Shown piece by piece: positions 1 to 12,851 of a stretch of 64,000 nt of DNA (positions within the stretch are counted from its first letter, which is position 1; every line of letters starts with the position of its first letter). A program made the position numbers and the translations under genes. Source of the stretch: Streptomyces sp. A2-16. GTDB lineage: Bacteria; Actinomycetota; Actinomycetes; Streptomycetales; Streptomycetaceae. A model generated the notes under the pieces. That model did not search any database. It was not told the origin of the DNA and saw nothing but the letters and a program-made list of their open reading frames with translations. Location of the stretch: the NCBI RefSeq assembly GCF_018128905.1, contig NZ_CP063808.1, forward strand, positions 8,556,001-8,620,000. Direction: 5' to 3'.

Positions 1-280
1 GGAGCCCCCGGCGTCCGTGCTCAAGGCGTCCGGCGGCTGGTACGAGTCGCTGAGCTGGGAGAACGTCGACAAGTACAAGGCCGACATCATCATGATGGAC
101 GACCGCACGGCGACGATCCAGCCGGCCGACATCACCGAGGCGACCTGGAAGAAGCTGCCCGCGGTGAAGGCGGGACAGGTCATCGCGCGTTCCCCCGAGC
201 CGATTCTGTCGTACGACAAGTGCGTGGCCATGGTGGAGAACCTGGCGAAGGCGATCGAGACCGCGAAGAAGGTCAGCTGA
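1..280 (+). CDS. desE: Siderophore-binding lipoprotein, C-terminal part (DesE-like, 5' end outside window)
   Basis: Only the last 92 or so codons are inside the window; the frame is open from base 2 and ends with TGA at 278-280. The piece is a typical C-terminal lobe of a periplasmic-binding-type iron-siderophore receptor, with an alternating helix/strand pattern and a final helix that ends in lysines. Its position 35 bp upstream of a siderophore-interacting reductase and then desABCD matches the known desE location, so it probably binds ferrioxamine at the outer face of the membrane. The N-terminal lobe, lipobox and promoter cannot be seen, so the name rests mainly on context. Confidence 0.75.
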   Translation, partial: EPPASVLKASGGWYESLSWENVDKYKADIIMMDDRTATIQPADITEATWKKLPAVKAGQVIARSPEPILSYDKCVAMVENLAKAIETAKKVS

Positions 281-315
281 CCCCCCTGCACCTTCCTGAA
301 CGTCAGGAGACTCGC

Positions 316-1149
316 ATGACTACGGCCGTGGCCGCCCCGTTCCGCTTCTTCTCCCTCCAGGTGGCACGGACGAGGCGGCTCGGCCCGTCTCTCGTCCGGG
401 TCAGCTTCACCGGGGAGGACCTCCAGCACTTCTTCTCCCACGGACACGACCAGTCGCTGTCCCTGTTCCTCCCCGCCGAGGGGCGGACCGAGCCGGGGGT
501 TCCCGTCGAGCTGGGGGACGGGTGGTGGCAGGCCTGGCGGGAGACACCGGAGGCGGAGCGGGCCGTGATGCGCTCGTACACCCTGCGAGGTCTCCGCCGC
601 GATCCCGACGAGATCGACATCGACTTCGTGCTGCACGAGCCCGCCGGGCCCGCCTCCCGGTGGGCCGCGCGGGCCTGCGCGGGCGACCGGGTCCAGTTGC
701 TGGGTCCCGCCGTCGCCGACAACCGGGCCATCCGGTTCCGGCCCCCCACGGACACCGACCTCGTGGTGCTCTGGGGGGACGAGACCGCCCTCCCCGCCGT
801 CTCCGCGATCCTCGAGGCCCTCCCCGCCGGACAGCGCGCCCGCGTGTGGCTGGAGGTGCACGACGCCGGGGACATCCAGGACCTGGCGACCGAGGCGGAC
901 GCCGAGATCACCTGGCTCGTCGCCGAGAAGGACGGTGCCGAGTGCTCCCCCATGGCGCTCGGCGCCCTCCGGGACACCCCGCTCCCGCCCGCCGAACGGC
1001 CGTACGTCTGGATCGCCGGCGAGTCCGGGTGCGTGAAGGAGCTGCGCCGGCACTTCGTGCGGGAGCGGGGGGTCGACCGGCGCCGGGTGACCTTCGTGGG
1101 GTACTGGCGGCAGGGGATGACCGAGGAGCAGTTGCGCGCGGCCGAGTGA
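316..1149 (+). CDS. Siderophore-interacting FAD/NAD(P)H reductase (SIP/ViuB family)
   Basis: This 277-residue flavoprotein of the ViuB/SIP family probably reduces ferric iron in imported ferrioxamine and so releases it in the cytoplasm. The FAD-binding signature RSYTLR is followed by a lipase-like acidic stretch (IDIDFVLHE) and the C-terminal NAD-domain pattern WIAGESG. The last residues include GYWRQG, usual for the family. The ATG at 316 was chosen over upstream starts because CAGGAGA sits just before it and the sequence only becomes family-like from there. It follows desE by 35 bp and is likely cotranscribed with it. Confidence 0.88.
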   Translation: MTTAVAAPFRFFSLQVARTRRLGPSLVRVSFTGEDLQHFFSHGHDQSLSLFLPAEGRTEPGVPVELGDGWWQAWRETPEAERAVMRSYTLRGLRRDPDEIDIDFVLHEPAGPASRWAARACAGDRVQLLGPAVADNRAIRFRPPTDTDLVVLWGDETALPAVSAILEALPAGQRARVWLEVHDAGDIQDLATEADAEITWLVAEKDGAECSPMALGALRDTPLPPAERPYVWIAGESGCVKELRRHFVRERGVDRRRVTFVGYWRQGMTEEQLRAAE

Positions 1150-1202
1150 CTCCCGCAGACGTGACTTCGGTCACGGGCAGGGCGGGTTTCCGCGCAACTT
1201 AA

Positions 1203-1221
1203 TTAGGTTAGGCTTACCTAA
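1203..1221. promoter_or_regulatory. Iron box (DmdR1/DtxR-type operator) upstream of desA
   Basis: The 19-bp element TTAGGTTAGGCTTACCTAA is an inverted repeat matching the iron boxes bound by DmdR/DtxR repressors in Streptomyces. It ends 66 bp before the desA start and probably covers the promoter, giving repression when iron is plentiful. Confidence 0.93.
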
Positions 1222-1287
1222 GTTGAAGCCGGGATCTCCCCGCTCCTGCCTTGTCCCGCACGGACTGTCCCCACCGGAGGGCCCCAC

Positions 1288-4541
<3,254 letters not shown>

Positions 4542-4545
<4 letters not shown>

Positions 4546-6314
4546 GCCTCGCCGACGCCGTGTCCCACCTCTCCCCCGAGCGCTGGGAGACGGCCAACCG
4601 CCATCTGGTCCGCAAGGGTCTCGCCGAGTTCGCGCACGAGCGGCTGATCGAACCCGAGGAGACGGACAAGGACCAGTACGTCGTCCGCAGCGACGACGGC
4701 AAGACCCGCTACGACTTCACCGCCGTACGCCGCTCCCTCGACCACTGGCAGGTCGACGCCGACTCCATCACCCGGCACCGCGACGGCACCGAACTCCCCC
4801 TCGCCGCGCTGGACTTCTTCATCGAGCTGAAGCAGACCCTGGGCCTGAGCGACGAGATCCTGCCGGTCTACCTGGAGGAGATCTCCTCCACCCTCTCGGG
4901 CACCTGCTACAAGCTCGCCAAGCCGCAGATCCCGGTCGCCGAACTCGCCAGGAGCTCCTTCCAGGACATCGAGACCGGCATGACCGAGGGCCACCCCTGC
5001 TTCGTCGCCAACAACGGCCGGCTCGGTTTCGGCATCCACGAGTACCTCTCGTACGCCCCCGAGGCCGCGAACCCGGTCCGCCTGGTCTGGCTCGCCGCGC
5101 ACCGCTCCCGCGCCGCGTTCACGGCCGGGGTCGGCATCGAGTACGAGTCCTTCGTACGGCAGGAGCTGGGCGAGGAGAACGTCGAGCGGTTCCACGGCGT
5201 CCTGCGCGCCAAGGGCCTCGACCCGGCCGACTACCTCCTCATCCCGGTCCACCCCTGGCAGTGGTGGAACAAGCTCGCCGTCACCTTCGCCGCCGAGGTC
5301 GCCCGCGAGCTGCTGGTCTGTCTGGGCGAGGGCGACGACGAGTACCTGGCCCAGCAGTCCATCCGGACCTTCTTCAACCGCTCGCACCCCGAGAAGCACT
5401 ACGTGAAGACGGCCCTGTCCGTCCTCAACATGGGCTTCATGCGCGGACTCTCGGCCGCGTACATGGAGGCGACCCCGGCCATCAACGACTGGCTCGCCGG
5501 ACTCATCGACGGCGACCCGGTGCTCAAGTCCACCGGTCTGTCGATCATCCGCGAGCGGGCCGCCGTGGGCTACCGGCACCTGGAGTACGAGCAGGCGACG
5601 GACCGCTACTCGCCGTACCGCAAGATGCTGGCCGCACTGTGGCGCGAGAGCCCGGTCCCCTCCCTCCAGGACGGTGAGTCGCTCGCGACGATGGCCTCGC
5701 TGGTCCATGTCGACCACGAGGGCCGCTCCTTCGCGGGCGCCCTCGTCGAGCGGTCGGGACTCACCTCGACGGACTGGCTGCGCCGCTATCTGCGCGCCTA
5801 CTACACCCCGCTCCTGCACAGCTTCTACGCCTACGACCTGGTGTTCATGCCGCACGGCGAGAACGTCGTCCTGGTGCTGAAGGACGGCGTGGTCGAGCGG
5901 GCGGTCTACAAGGACATCGCCGAGGAGATCGCCGTCATGGACCCGGAGGCGGTACTGCCGCCCACGGTCGAGCGGCTGCGCGTCGAGGTCCCCGACGACA
6001 AGAAGCTGCTGTCGATCTTCACGGACGTCTTCGACTGCTTCTTCCGCTTCCTCGCCGCGAACCTCGCCGCCGAGGGAATCCTGGAGGAGGAGGACTTCTG
6101 GCGCACGGTCGCCGAGGTCACCCGCGACTACCAGCAGTCGGTGCCCGAACTGGCCGACAAGTTCGCGCAGTACGACATGTTCGCGCCCGAATTCGCGCTC
6201 TCCTGCCTCAACCGCCTCCAGCTGCGCAACAACAGGCAGATGGTGGACCTGGCGGATCCGTCGGGCGCACTCCAGCTGGTCGGCACGCTGCGCAACCCCA
6301 TCGCGGGTCTGTAG
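4542..6314 (+). CDS. desD: NRPS-independent siderophore synthetase
   Basis: A 590-residue IucA/IucC-family synthetase. It activates the carboxyl of N-hydroxy-N-succinylcadaverine with ATP and oligomerises and cyclises the units to desferrioxamines. Visible family signatures are the ATP-site segment EGHPCFVANNGRLGF around residue 150, HPWQWWNKL around residue 240, and the KTALSVLNMGFMRG segment. The FhuF-like iron-transporter domain fills the C-terminal third. It is the last gene of desABCD, overlaps desC by 4 bp, and is followed by a strong terminator. Confidence 0.95.
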
Positions 6315-6330
6315 CACGGCCCGACCACCA

Positions 6331-6367
6331 GGCGGGGCCCGAAAGTACGGTCCTTTCGGGCCCCGCC
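6331..6367. terminator. Strong hairpin terminator after desD
   Basis: A perfect 15-bp stem (6331-6345 with 6353-6367, arm GGCGGGGCCCGAAAG) with a 7-nt loop starts 17 bp after the desD stop. There is no following T tract, as usual in Streptomyces. Confidence 0.9.
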
Positions 6368-6481
6368 CATTTCCGGCTCTTCTCGTGCCTCTTGAGCACA
6401 CGGCGTGCACAGCATCGTCATAGTGAGTGCCACTACGGTCCCCATCCTGCCGGGACCGCGCTCCTTGGGGGAGACGAGACG

Positions 6482-8083
6482 ATGATGTCCGAGCACACGC
6501 CACAGCGGGTCCTGCACGAGTCGGCGACCGCGATCCCCGCGGAGGACGTCGCGGCCGTCCACACCTACGCGGGCGCGTTCTGCGGCAGGCCGGCCGCGGC
6601 GGCGGACCTCGCGGCGGCGGTGCTGGACGGACAGCGGGAACCCGCCGCGCGCCACACCCTCCTGGCCGACGTACGGCGGACGGCCTTCGGGTGGCTGCGG
6701 GACGACCGCGCCGGACTCCTGCGCCCCGCCTTCCGGGAGTGGGCGCGGCAGGCGGGCGAGACCTTCGGCACGGCGGACACGCTGCGGCGGGTGGAGCACC
6801 ACGCGCTGCTGCTGCGGGCGTTCGCGGAGCTGGCCGACCAGTCGCGGGCCGCGCTGTGGCTGTGCCTCGCGGAAGGTGAACCGGACAGCGCCGCCCGGGT
6901 GCTGAACACCTCGCGGGACTTCGCCGCCTCGATGGCCGAGACGGCCCGCTCCCGGCTCGCGGACACCTTCCTGCGGCTGCGCACCGAGCACACGGCCGAC
7001 GCCCGCTGTGTGCACTACGGCGGCATGCTGGGCGCGATCGCCCGCGGTACCCATCGCGAGACCCCGGCCGATCTCGAACAGCACCTGGATGCATGCGAGT
7101 TCTGCACCCACGACATCGCGCTGCTGCGCACGCTCACGTCAGGGGGCACGCGGGAGTTACGGCCCCTGCTCGTCGACCAGCTCCTGGTGTGGGGCGGCCC
7201 TGCCTACCGTGCGGCGCGGCCCGGCCGGTCCGACGGGGCGGTTCCGGCGCCCTCGGAGAGAGCCGAGCGGGCCAAGCGGGGCTCGTGGGCCGCGGTGGCC
7301 TCGCGGGTCACGGCAGGACGCGGGACGGGGACGGCGACGGAGCCGCCGGCAGCCGCGGCCCCGTCAGCGGAACCGGCCGGCGCGCCCCGGACCTCCCTCG
7401 CGGCTCCCCCGCCCGGCACCGCGCCCACGCACACCGCCCCCGCCGTACCGGCGCCACGCCGTCCCGTGCTCGCTCTGGTCCTCGCCGTCCTGGTCACGGC
7501 CGTCGCCACCGCCGTGACGCTGAACCTGCTGTCCGACACCGGGACCGGAGCCGCCGTGGATTCCTACGGTCCGCCGCCCGCCGGTCCCCCGCGCTCCCCG
7601 GCCGCCTCGCCCTCGGCCTCCCCCCGGCAGGCGGGAACCGTGCTCGCGACCGTCGCCCTGAAGAGCGCGGCCGGGGCCGGGAGTTGTGTCGGTGCCGCCG
7701 CCGGTGGCTCCCCGGCGCCGGCCGCCTGCGACGCGGGCACGACTCAGCGGTGGCGGGTCGTCGACATCGGGAGCGGGGCCGTGGCCCTCCAGCACGTGGC
7801 GTCGACGTTCTGTCTGGACATCGCCGGCTACCGGGCCGTGGGCGACCCCATGCAGCTGCGGCCGTGCGCCTACGCGCAGGGAGACTCCGCCCCCTACCCG
7901 GAGGACCAGGCGTTCCTCCTGGAGACCCGGCAGGACAGGACCTTCGCACTGGTCTGCCAGGACAACCCCGCCATCGCCTTGGGAATCACCGGCGGCGAGC
8001 TGCGCATGCTGTCGGCCAAGGCGGCCGGGAGCGCGATCCGCTTCGTCCTGGACGACGCCCTGGCCGGGGCGCTGGCCAACTGA
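6482..8083 (+). CDS. Membrane protein with zinc-binding anti-sigma-like domain and ricin-like extracellular domain
   Basis: A 533-residue protein of three parts. The N-terminal cytoplasmic helical region contains H201-x3-C205-x2-C208, the pattern of zinc-binding anti-sigma (zf-HC2) domains. A Pro/Ala-rich stretch follows, then one membrane helix near residues 330-352. After an outside Ser/Pro linker comes a cysteine-containing C-terminal domain that resembles a ricin B-type lectin (WRVVDI, STFCLDIAGY, MQLRPC). The start at 6482 is preceded by GGGGGAGAC. No sigma-factor gene is adjacent, so any anti-sigma role is inference; carbohydrate binding outside the cell is the more visible property. 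It is alone in its transcription unit apart from the next gene, 23 bp downstream. Confidence 0.72.
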   Translation: MMSEHTPQRVLHESATAIPAEDVAAVHTYAGAFCGRPAAAADLAAAVLDGQREPAARHTLLADVRRTAFGWLRDDRAGLLRPAFREWARQAGETFGTADTLRRVEHHALLLRAFAELADQSRAALWLCLAEGEPDSAARVLNTSRDFAASMAETARSRLADTFLRLRTEHTADARCVHYGGMLGAIARGTHRETPADLEQHLDACEFCTHDIALLRTLTSGGTRELRPLLVDQLLVWGGPAYRAARPGRSDGAVPAPSERAERAKRGSWAAVASRVTAGRGTGTATEPPAAAAPSAEPAGAPRTSLAAPPPGTAPTHTAPAVPAPRRPVLALVLAVLVTAVATAVTLNLLSDTGTGAAVDSYGPPPAGPPRSPAASPSASPRQAGTVLATVALKSAAGAGSCVGAAAGGSPAPAACDAGTTQRWRVVDIGSGAVALQHVASTFCLDIAGYRAVGDPMQLRPCAYAQGDSAPYPEDQAFLLETRQDRTFALVCQDNPAIALGITGGELRMLSAKAAGSAIRFVLDDALAGALAN

Positions 8084-8106
8084 GCCCCGAATGCCAGAAT
8101 TTCCCC

Positions 8107-9000
8107 ATGGCGGAAATCCTCCAGAAGGACGGCACATGGGTCTTCGACGGCGACGCTCTGCGGCTGACCCCCGGAAGAGACAAGAACGTCGGACTGCTCC
8201 GCAAGACCCTGGGCGAACTCGTCGTACCGTTGGGCGCGTTGGCGGGCATCTCGTTTGAACAGGGCCGGAAGACGGGCCGGTTGAGGCTGCGGCTGCGCGA
8301 CGGCGCCGACCCGCTGCTGCACGCGACCGGCGGCCGGCTGACCGAGCCGCACGACCCCTACCAGCTGACCGTCGAGTCGGACCGCTACGGCGTCGCCGAG
8401 TACTTCGTGGACGAGGTGCGCAACGCGCTGCTTCTCGACCAGGTCCCGACCGCCCCCGTGGACGGGTATCTGCTCCCGGGCCCGGCCGTGCCTCTCGCGG
8501 TGTCCGCCGGGGACGGCACCGCCGGCTTCGACGGCGAGCACATCCGTCTGGAGTGGAACTGGAAGACGGAGGACGCCAAGGCCTCGGCAGGCCCCCGCAC
8601 CCTCGCCCTGACCGACGTCGTCGCCGTGGAGTGGCAGCCCGCGGCCGGCCTGGAGAACGGCCACCTGCGCTTCACCGTGCGGCACGCCCCGACCAAGGCC
8701 CCGCCGAAGTACGACCCCAACGCGGTGGAGCTGTGGGGCTTCAAGAAGGACCCGCTGATGGCGCTGGTCGCGGCGGCGGTCCAGGCCAGGCTTCCGCACC
8801 CGGCCCGGGCCGCCGCCGTCGACGTACCCGCGAAGAAGGAGCTGCGACCGGAAACGCCTTCTTCTCCGGTCGCCTCCGCCGAGGACGGCCACGACGCCCT
8901 CCTGCGCCGACTGCGCGAGCTCGGCGAGCTGCACCGCACGGGTGTCCTGACGGACGAGGAGTTCACGATGGCCAAGCAGGCGATCCTCAAGCGGATGTGA
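8107..9000 (+). CDS. DUF4429-type protein with C-terminal SHOCT motif
   Basis: A 297-residue cytoplasmic protein. Two similar beta-rich halves (about residues 5-110 and 125-225) each contain a FDG...L.P or FDGEHIRL.W pattern, which recalls the duplicated DUF4429 domain. The last 35 residues (LLRRLRELGELHRTGVLTDEEF and on to ILKRM) form a SHOCT short oligomerisation motif. It begins 23 bp after the preceding gene and is probably cotranscribed. The biochemical role of the family is not known. The gene faces the phosphatase gene with an 18-bp gap. Confidence 0.78.
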   Translation: MAEILQKDGTWVFDGDALRLTPGRDKNVGLLRKTLGELVVPLGALAGISFEQGRKTGRLRLRLRDGADPLLHATGGRLTEPHDPYQLTVESDRYGVAEYFVDEVRNALLLDQVPTAPVDGYLLPGPAVPLAVSAGDGTAGFDGEHIRLEWNWKTEDAKASAGPRTLALTDVVAVEWQPAAGLENGHLRFTVRHAPTKAPPKYDPNAVELWGFKKDPLMALVAAAVQARLPHPARAAAVDVPAKKELRPETPSSPVASAEDGHDALLRRLRELGELHRTGVLTDEEFTMAKQAILKRM

Positions 9001-9018
9001 CAGCCCCTGCCGAGGCGG

Positions 9019-10596
9019 CTACTTCGCCCTGCGCGCCACCGTGAAGTGGTCGATGCGGTCACCGGTCTCGGCGATGCCCGACACCTTCAGCCTGGCGTAG
9101 TGGCCCTTGGAGGCGGGTTCCACGTCCACGCGCAGGAAGGAGTAGTTGAGGTAGCGCACCCGGGACCAGGCGACGGTCTCGTTGACCTTGCCGTCCTTGG
9201 TGTTGATGAAGGAGGCCACGGACTCCTGCTCGTTGAGGTGCCCCTCGTAGGAGTCCGGCGCGGTGAACGCGTACAGGCTGCGGCCCGCGGCGCCCGCCGT
9301 GACGTAGACGACCCCCTCGGTCTCGGGGTACGCGGTCTCGCCGATCGGGAGCTTCTTGGCGACCTTGTCGCCCTTGATGACGTCGGTGCGCTCGTACTGG
9401 TGGTTGTGGCCGTTGATGACCAGGTCCACCGTGTACTTCTCGAACAGCGGCACCCACTCCTGGCGCACGCCCCCTTCCGAGGCGTGGGCGGTGGAGGTGC
9501 AGTAGGCGCAGTGGTGGAAGAACACGATGATGAAGTCGATGTCCTTCGCGGCCCGGTACTTCTTCAGCTGCCCCTCGAACCAATTCGTCTGGGTGCCGCC
9601 GGAGAGGCCGAGGTTGGCCGGGATCTCGAAGGAGACGTCGTTGGGGTCCAGCGAGATGATCGCCGTGTTGCCGTAGACGAAGGAGTAGACGCCCGGCAGG
9701 TGTGCCTTGTCCGGCCCGTTGTCGGGGAGCGTGAAGCGGGCCTCCTCGCCACCGTAGCCGTTGGGCGAGTACCAGGCCTCCATGTCATGGTTGCCGTAAC
9801 TCACCATCCACGGCACGGACTTGGCGACCGACTCGGTCTGGGCCAGGAACTGGTCCCACACCCGCGAGTCGAAGCCGGTGTCGGCCGACTTGCCCTGGCC
9901 CGTCGGGTCGGCGTAGGCGATGTCGCCGGCGTGCAGGTGAAAAGCCGGGTTCTGGCCGAGGAGCAGGCTGTCGTTGGCCAGGCCGTGGTAGCTGACGCCC
10001 TGGTCGCCGAAGGCCGTGAAGGTGAACGGCTTCTTGTGGGCGGGCGCGGTGGTGAAGGTGCCCAGGGTGCCGGTCAGGTGCGGTTCGGCGGGGTCGAAGC
10101 CCTGGTGGCCGACGCCGTAGTAGTAGGTCCGGCCCGGGCGCAGCCGGCTCAGCTTGGCGTGCACGTAGTACTGGGTGTGGTCGGCGCTCGCGCCGACACC
10201 GGCCGGGGTGTACAGGGTGCGCACCTCGGCCTCGATCTTGCGGGAGAGGTCCCAGGGGTGGGCGCCGATCCGGATGAACGGCTTCTTGACCGCGACCGGC
10301 ACCTGCCAGGAGACGGTCATCTCCGTGCGCGGGTCGTTGCCGTAGGCGAGGTGACGGCCGAAGGGGGCGACCAGGGCGCCGTCGACGGTCGTGGCGGAGG
10401 CGAAGGTCCGGGTGGGTGTGGCGGCCTGGGCGACGGCGCCCGGCACGAACGCGCCACCGGCGACGGCGCCCAGCGTGACGGCGCCGCCCCTGATCATCGT
10501 GCGCCGGGAGAATCTGGTGCGCAGGTACTCGTGCTGCTCGGCCATGCTCATGCGCTCGGCGAGCTGCTCGGGTACGCCCATGCGAGGAATGTCCAT
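9019..10596 (-). CDS. Secreted purple acid phosphatase/metallophosphoesterase with Tat signal
   Basis: A 525-residue exported enzyme. The Tat signal RRTMIRGG followed by a hydrophobic stretch starts near residue 31. A fibronectin-like N-terminal domain of purple acid phosphatases follows, then the dimetal catalytic core with its motifs in order: FGDQG, GDIAY, GNHDME, VFFHHC and NGHNHQYER. It probably hydrolyses phosphate monoesters outside the cell. The ATG at 10596 has no clear ribosome-binding site; an internal ATG (MSMAEQ, about 15 residues later) is an alternative. It is transcribed away from the next gene, with a perfect palindrome between them. Confidence 0.9.
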   Translation of the reverse strand: MDIPRMGVPEQLAERMSMAEQHEYLRTRFSRRTMIRGGAVTLGAVAGGAFVPGAVAQAATPTRTFASATTVDGALVAPFGRHLAYGNDPRTEMTVSWQVPVAVKKPFIRIGAHPWDLSRKIEAEVRTLYTPAGVGASADHTQYYVHAKLSRLRPGRTYYYGVGHQGFDPAEPHLTGTLGTFTTAPAHKKPFTFTAFGDQGVSYHGLANDSLLLGQNPAFHLHAGDIAYADPTGQGKSADTGFDSRVWDQFLAQTESVAKSVPWMVSYGNHDMEAWYSPNGYGGEEARFTLPDNGPDKAHLPGVYSFVYGNTAIISLDPNDVSFEIPANLGLSGGTQTNWFEGQLKKYRAAKDIDFIIVFFHHCAYCTSTAHASEGGVRQEWVPLFEKYTVDLVINGHNHQYERTDVIKGDKVAKKLPIGETAYPETEGVVYVTAGAAGRSLYAFTAPDSYEGHLNEQESVASFINTKDGKVNETVAWSRVRYLNYSFLRVDVEPASKGHYARLKVSGIAETGDRIDHFTVARRAK

Positions 10597-10685
10597 GGCG
10601 TCTGAAACTCGTCCCCATGGGCAACGAGGTGTGGGACGCAGAATGGACAGCTCGCGAACAGACGTTCATAAGAACATCAACAGTG

Positions 10686-10707
10686 TCCTGCCCGATATCG
10701 GGCAGGA
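10686..10707. promoter_or_regulatory. Perfect 22-bp palindrome in divergent intergenic region
   Basis: The half-site TCCTGCCCGAT is followed directly by its exact reverse complement. There is no loop, so it fits a dimeric repressor operator better than a hairpin. It lies 90 bp upstream of the phosphatase start and 39 bp upstream of the likely GTG start of the next gene. It does not resemble a PHO box. Confidence 0.6.
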
Positions 10708-10746
10708 TTCTTGCGAAACGGCTTCCGTTACCCCAGGATCTACCGG

Positions 10747-11004
10747 GTGCACGACGAACTTGTTGATCATCTGACGCGGTCCACGCCCCTGAGCCGGGGC
10801 GAGGCGCTGCGGGTGATCCAGGACGTGCTCGCCTACTTCGACGAGACGACCGTGGAGTTCGTCCGTCGCCGCCACCGCGAGCTCCAGGCCCAGGGCCTGG
10901 TGAACACGGAGATCTTCGGACGGATCGAGGCGGACCTGAAATATCGAGCGGTGGCGCCGCCGGAGCTGACGCTGAGGCAGCTGCGCCGCATGGTCTACGG
11001 CTAG
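10747..11004 (+). CDS. Small conserved-looking protein of unknown function upstream of glmS
   Basis: An 85-residue helical, charged protein with no recognised domain; no signal peptide or membrane segment is seen. The GTG at 10747 with AGGA about 8 bp upstream is preferred; a TTG at 10711 would add 12 residues but would place the start on the edge of the palindrome. The C-terminus (ELTLRQLRRMVYG) is basic. It ends 13 bp before glmS and is almost certainly cotranscribed with it. Codon usage is typical of real Streptomyces genes. Function cannot be assigned. Confidence 0.65.
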   Translation: MHDELVDHLTRSTPLSRGEALRVIQDVLAYFDETTVEFVRRRHRELQAQGLVNTEIFGRIEADLKYRAVAPPELTLRQLRRMVYG

Positions 11005-11017
11005 GGGACACATCTTT

Positions 11018-12835
11018 ATGTGCGGAATTGTCGGATACATCGGGAGGCGCGATGTCGCCCCGCTGCTCCTGGAGGGTCTGCAGCGCCTGGAGTACCGCGG
11101 CTACGACTCGGCCGGCATAGTCGTCACCTCGCCGAAGACGGCCGGCCTGAAGATGGTCAAGGCCAAGGGCCGCGTCCGTGACCTGGAGGCCAAGGTCCCG
11201 GCCCGCTTCAAGGGCACGACCGGCATCGCCCACACCCGCTGGGCCACCCACGGCGCCCCCTCCGACGTGAACGCCCACCCGCACATGGACGCCGAGGGCA
11301 AGGTCGCCGTCGTCCACAACGGCATCATCGACAACGCCTCCGACCTGCGCCGCAAGCTGGAGGCGGACGGTGTCGAGTTCCTGTCCGAGACCGACACCGA
11401 GGTCCTCGTCCACCTGATCGCGCGCTCCCAGGCGGAGAAGCTGGAGGACAAGGTCCGCGACACCCTGCGGGTGATCGAGGGCACCTACGGAATCGCCGTG
11501 ATGCACGCCGACTTCTCCGACCGCATCGTGGTGGCCCGCAACGGCTCCCCCGTCGTCCTCGGCATCGGCGAGAAGGAGATGTTCGTCGCCTCGGACATCG
11601 CCGCGCTGGTCGCCCACACGCGGCAGATAGTGACTCTCGACGACGGCGAGATGGCCACGCTGAAGGCCGACGACTTCCGCACCTACACGACGGAGGGCAC
11701 CCGCACGACGGCCGAGCCCACCACCGTCGAGTGGGAGGCCGCCTCCTACGACATGGGCGGCCACGACACCTACATGCACAAGGAGATCCACGAGCAGGCC
11801 GACGCCGTGGACCGCGTGCTGCGCGGCCGCATCGACGACCGCTTCTCCACCGTGCACCTCGGCGGCCTGAACCTGGACGCCCGCGAGGCCCGCCAGATCC
11901 GCCGCGTGAAGATCCTCGGCTGCGGCACCTCGTACCACGCGGGCATGATCGGCGCCCAGATGATCGAGGAGCTGGCCCGCATCCCCGCGGACGCCGAGCC
12001 GGCCTCGGAGTTCCGCTATCGCAACGCGGTCGTCGACCCCGAGACGCTGTACGTGGCGGTCTCCCAGTCGGGCGAGACCTACGACGTCCTGGCCGCCGTC
12101 CAGGAGCTGAAGCGCAAGGGCGCGCGGGTCTTCGGCGTCGTGAACGTGGTCGGCTCGGCGATCGCCCGCGAGGCGGACGCCGGCATCTATGTGCACGCGG
12201 GCCCGGAGGTCTGCGTGGTCTCCACGAAGTGCTTCACCAACACCACGGTGGCCTTCGCCCTGCTGGCCCTGCACCTCGGCCGGACCCGGGACCTGTCCGT
12301 CCGTGACGGCAAGCGGATCATCGAGGGGCTGCGCAGGCTCCCGGCGCAGATCACCGAGATCCTGGAGCAGGAGGAGGAGATCAAGAAGCTGGCCGAGCAG
12401 TTCGCCGAGGCCCGCTCGATGCTCTTCGTCGGCCGTGTCCGGGGCTACCCGGTGGCCCGCGAGGCCTCCCTGAAGCTCAAGGAGGTCTCCTACATCCACG
12501 CCGAGGCATACCCGGCATCCGAGCTCAAGCACGGCCCGCTGGCCCTCATCGAGCCCGCCCTTCCCACGGTGGCGATCGTCCCCGACGACGACCTGCTGGA
12601 GAAGAACCGCGCCGCGCTGGAGGAGATCAAGGCCCGCAGCGGCAGGATCCTGGCGGTCGCGCACCAGCACCAGGAGAAGGCCGACGAGACGATCGTGGTC
12701 CCGAAGAACGAGGACGAACTGGACCCCATCCTGATGGGCATCCCCCTCCAACTCCTGGCGTACCACACGGCGTTGGCCCTGGGCCGGGACATCGACAAGC
12801 CGCGGAACCTGGCGAAGTCGGTCACCGTCGAGTAG
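11018..12835 (+). CDS. glmS: Glutamine--fructose-6-phosphate aminotransferase (isomerizing)
   Basis: A 605-residue enzyme that makes glucosamine-6-phosphate for cell-wall and amino-sugar synthesis. The N-terminal glutaminase uses Cys2 (MCGIVGYIG), with HTRWATHG and HNGIIDN as the glutamine site. Two SIS sugar-isomerase domains follow: GCGTSYHAG, then SQSGETYD, and later GRVRGYPVAREASLKLKE. The C-terminus KSVTVE is the conserved tail that closes the ammonia channel. Full length. Streptomyces usually carries more than one glmS, and this may be a second copy. A hairpin follows. Confidence 0.96.
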   Translation: MCGIVGYIGRRDVAPLLLEGLQRLEYRGYDSAGIVVTSPKTAGLKMVKAKGRVRDLEAKVPARFKGTTGIAHTRWATHGAPSDVNAHPHMDAEGKVAVVHNGIIDNASDLRRKLEADGVEFLSETDTEVLVHLIARSQAEKLEDKVRDTLRVIEGTYGIAVMHADFSDRIVVARNGSPVVLGIGEKEMFVASDIAALVAHTRQIVTLDDGEMATLKADDFRTYTTEGTRTTAEPTTVEWEAASYDMGGHDTYMHKEIHEQADAVDRVLRGRIDDRFSTVHLGGLNLDAREARQIRRVKILGCGTSYHAGMIGAQMIEELARIPADAEPASEFRYRNAVVDPETLYVAVSQSGETYDVLAAVQELKRKGARVFGVVNVVGSAIAREADAGIYVHAGPEVCVVSTKCFTNTTVAFALLALHLGRTRDLSVRDGKRIIEGLRRLPAQITEILEQEEEIKKLAEQFAEARSMLFVGRVRGYPVAREASLKLKEVSYIHAEAYPASELKHGPLALIEPALPTVAIVPDDDLLEKNRAALEEIKARSGRILAVAHQHQEKADETIVVPKNEDELDPILMGIPLQLLAYHTALALGRDIDKPRNLAKSVTVE

Positions 12836-12851
12836 CGGATCCTCGCAGGAC

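Noticed and set aside
1160-1175. A small hairpin with a TTCG loop after the siderophore reductase gene as terminator
   Set aside because: The stem is only 6 bp; it may slow transcription but is too weak to call with confidence.
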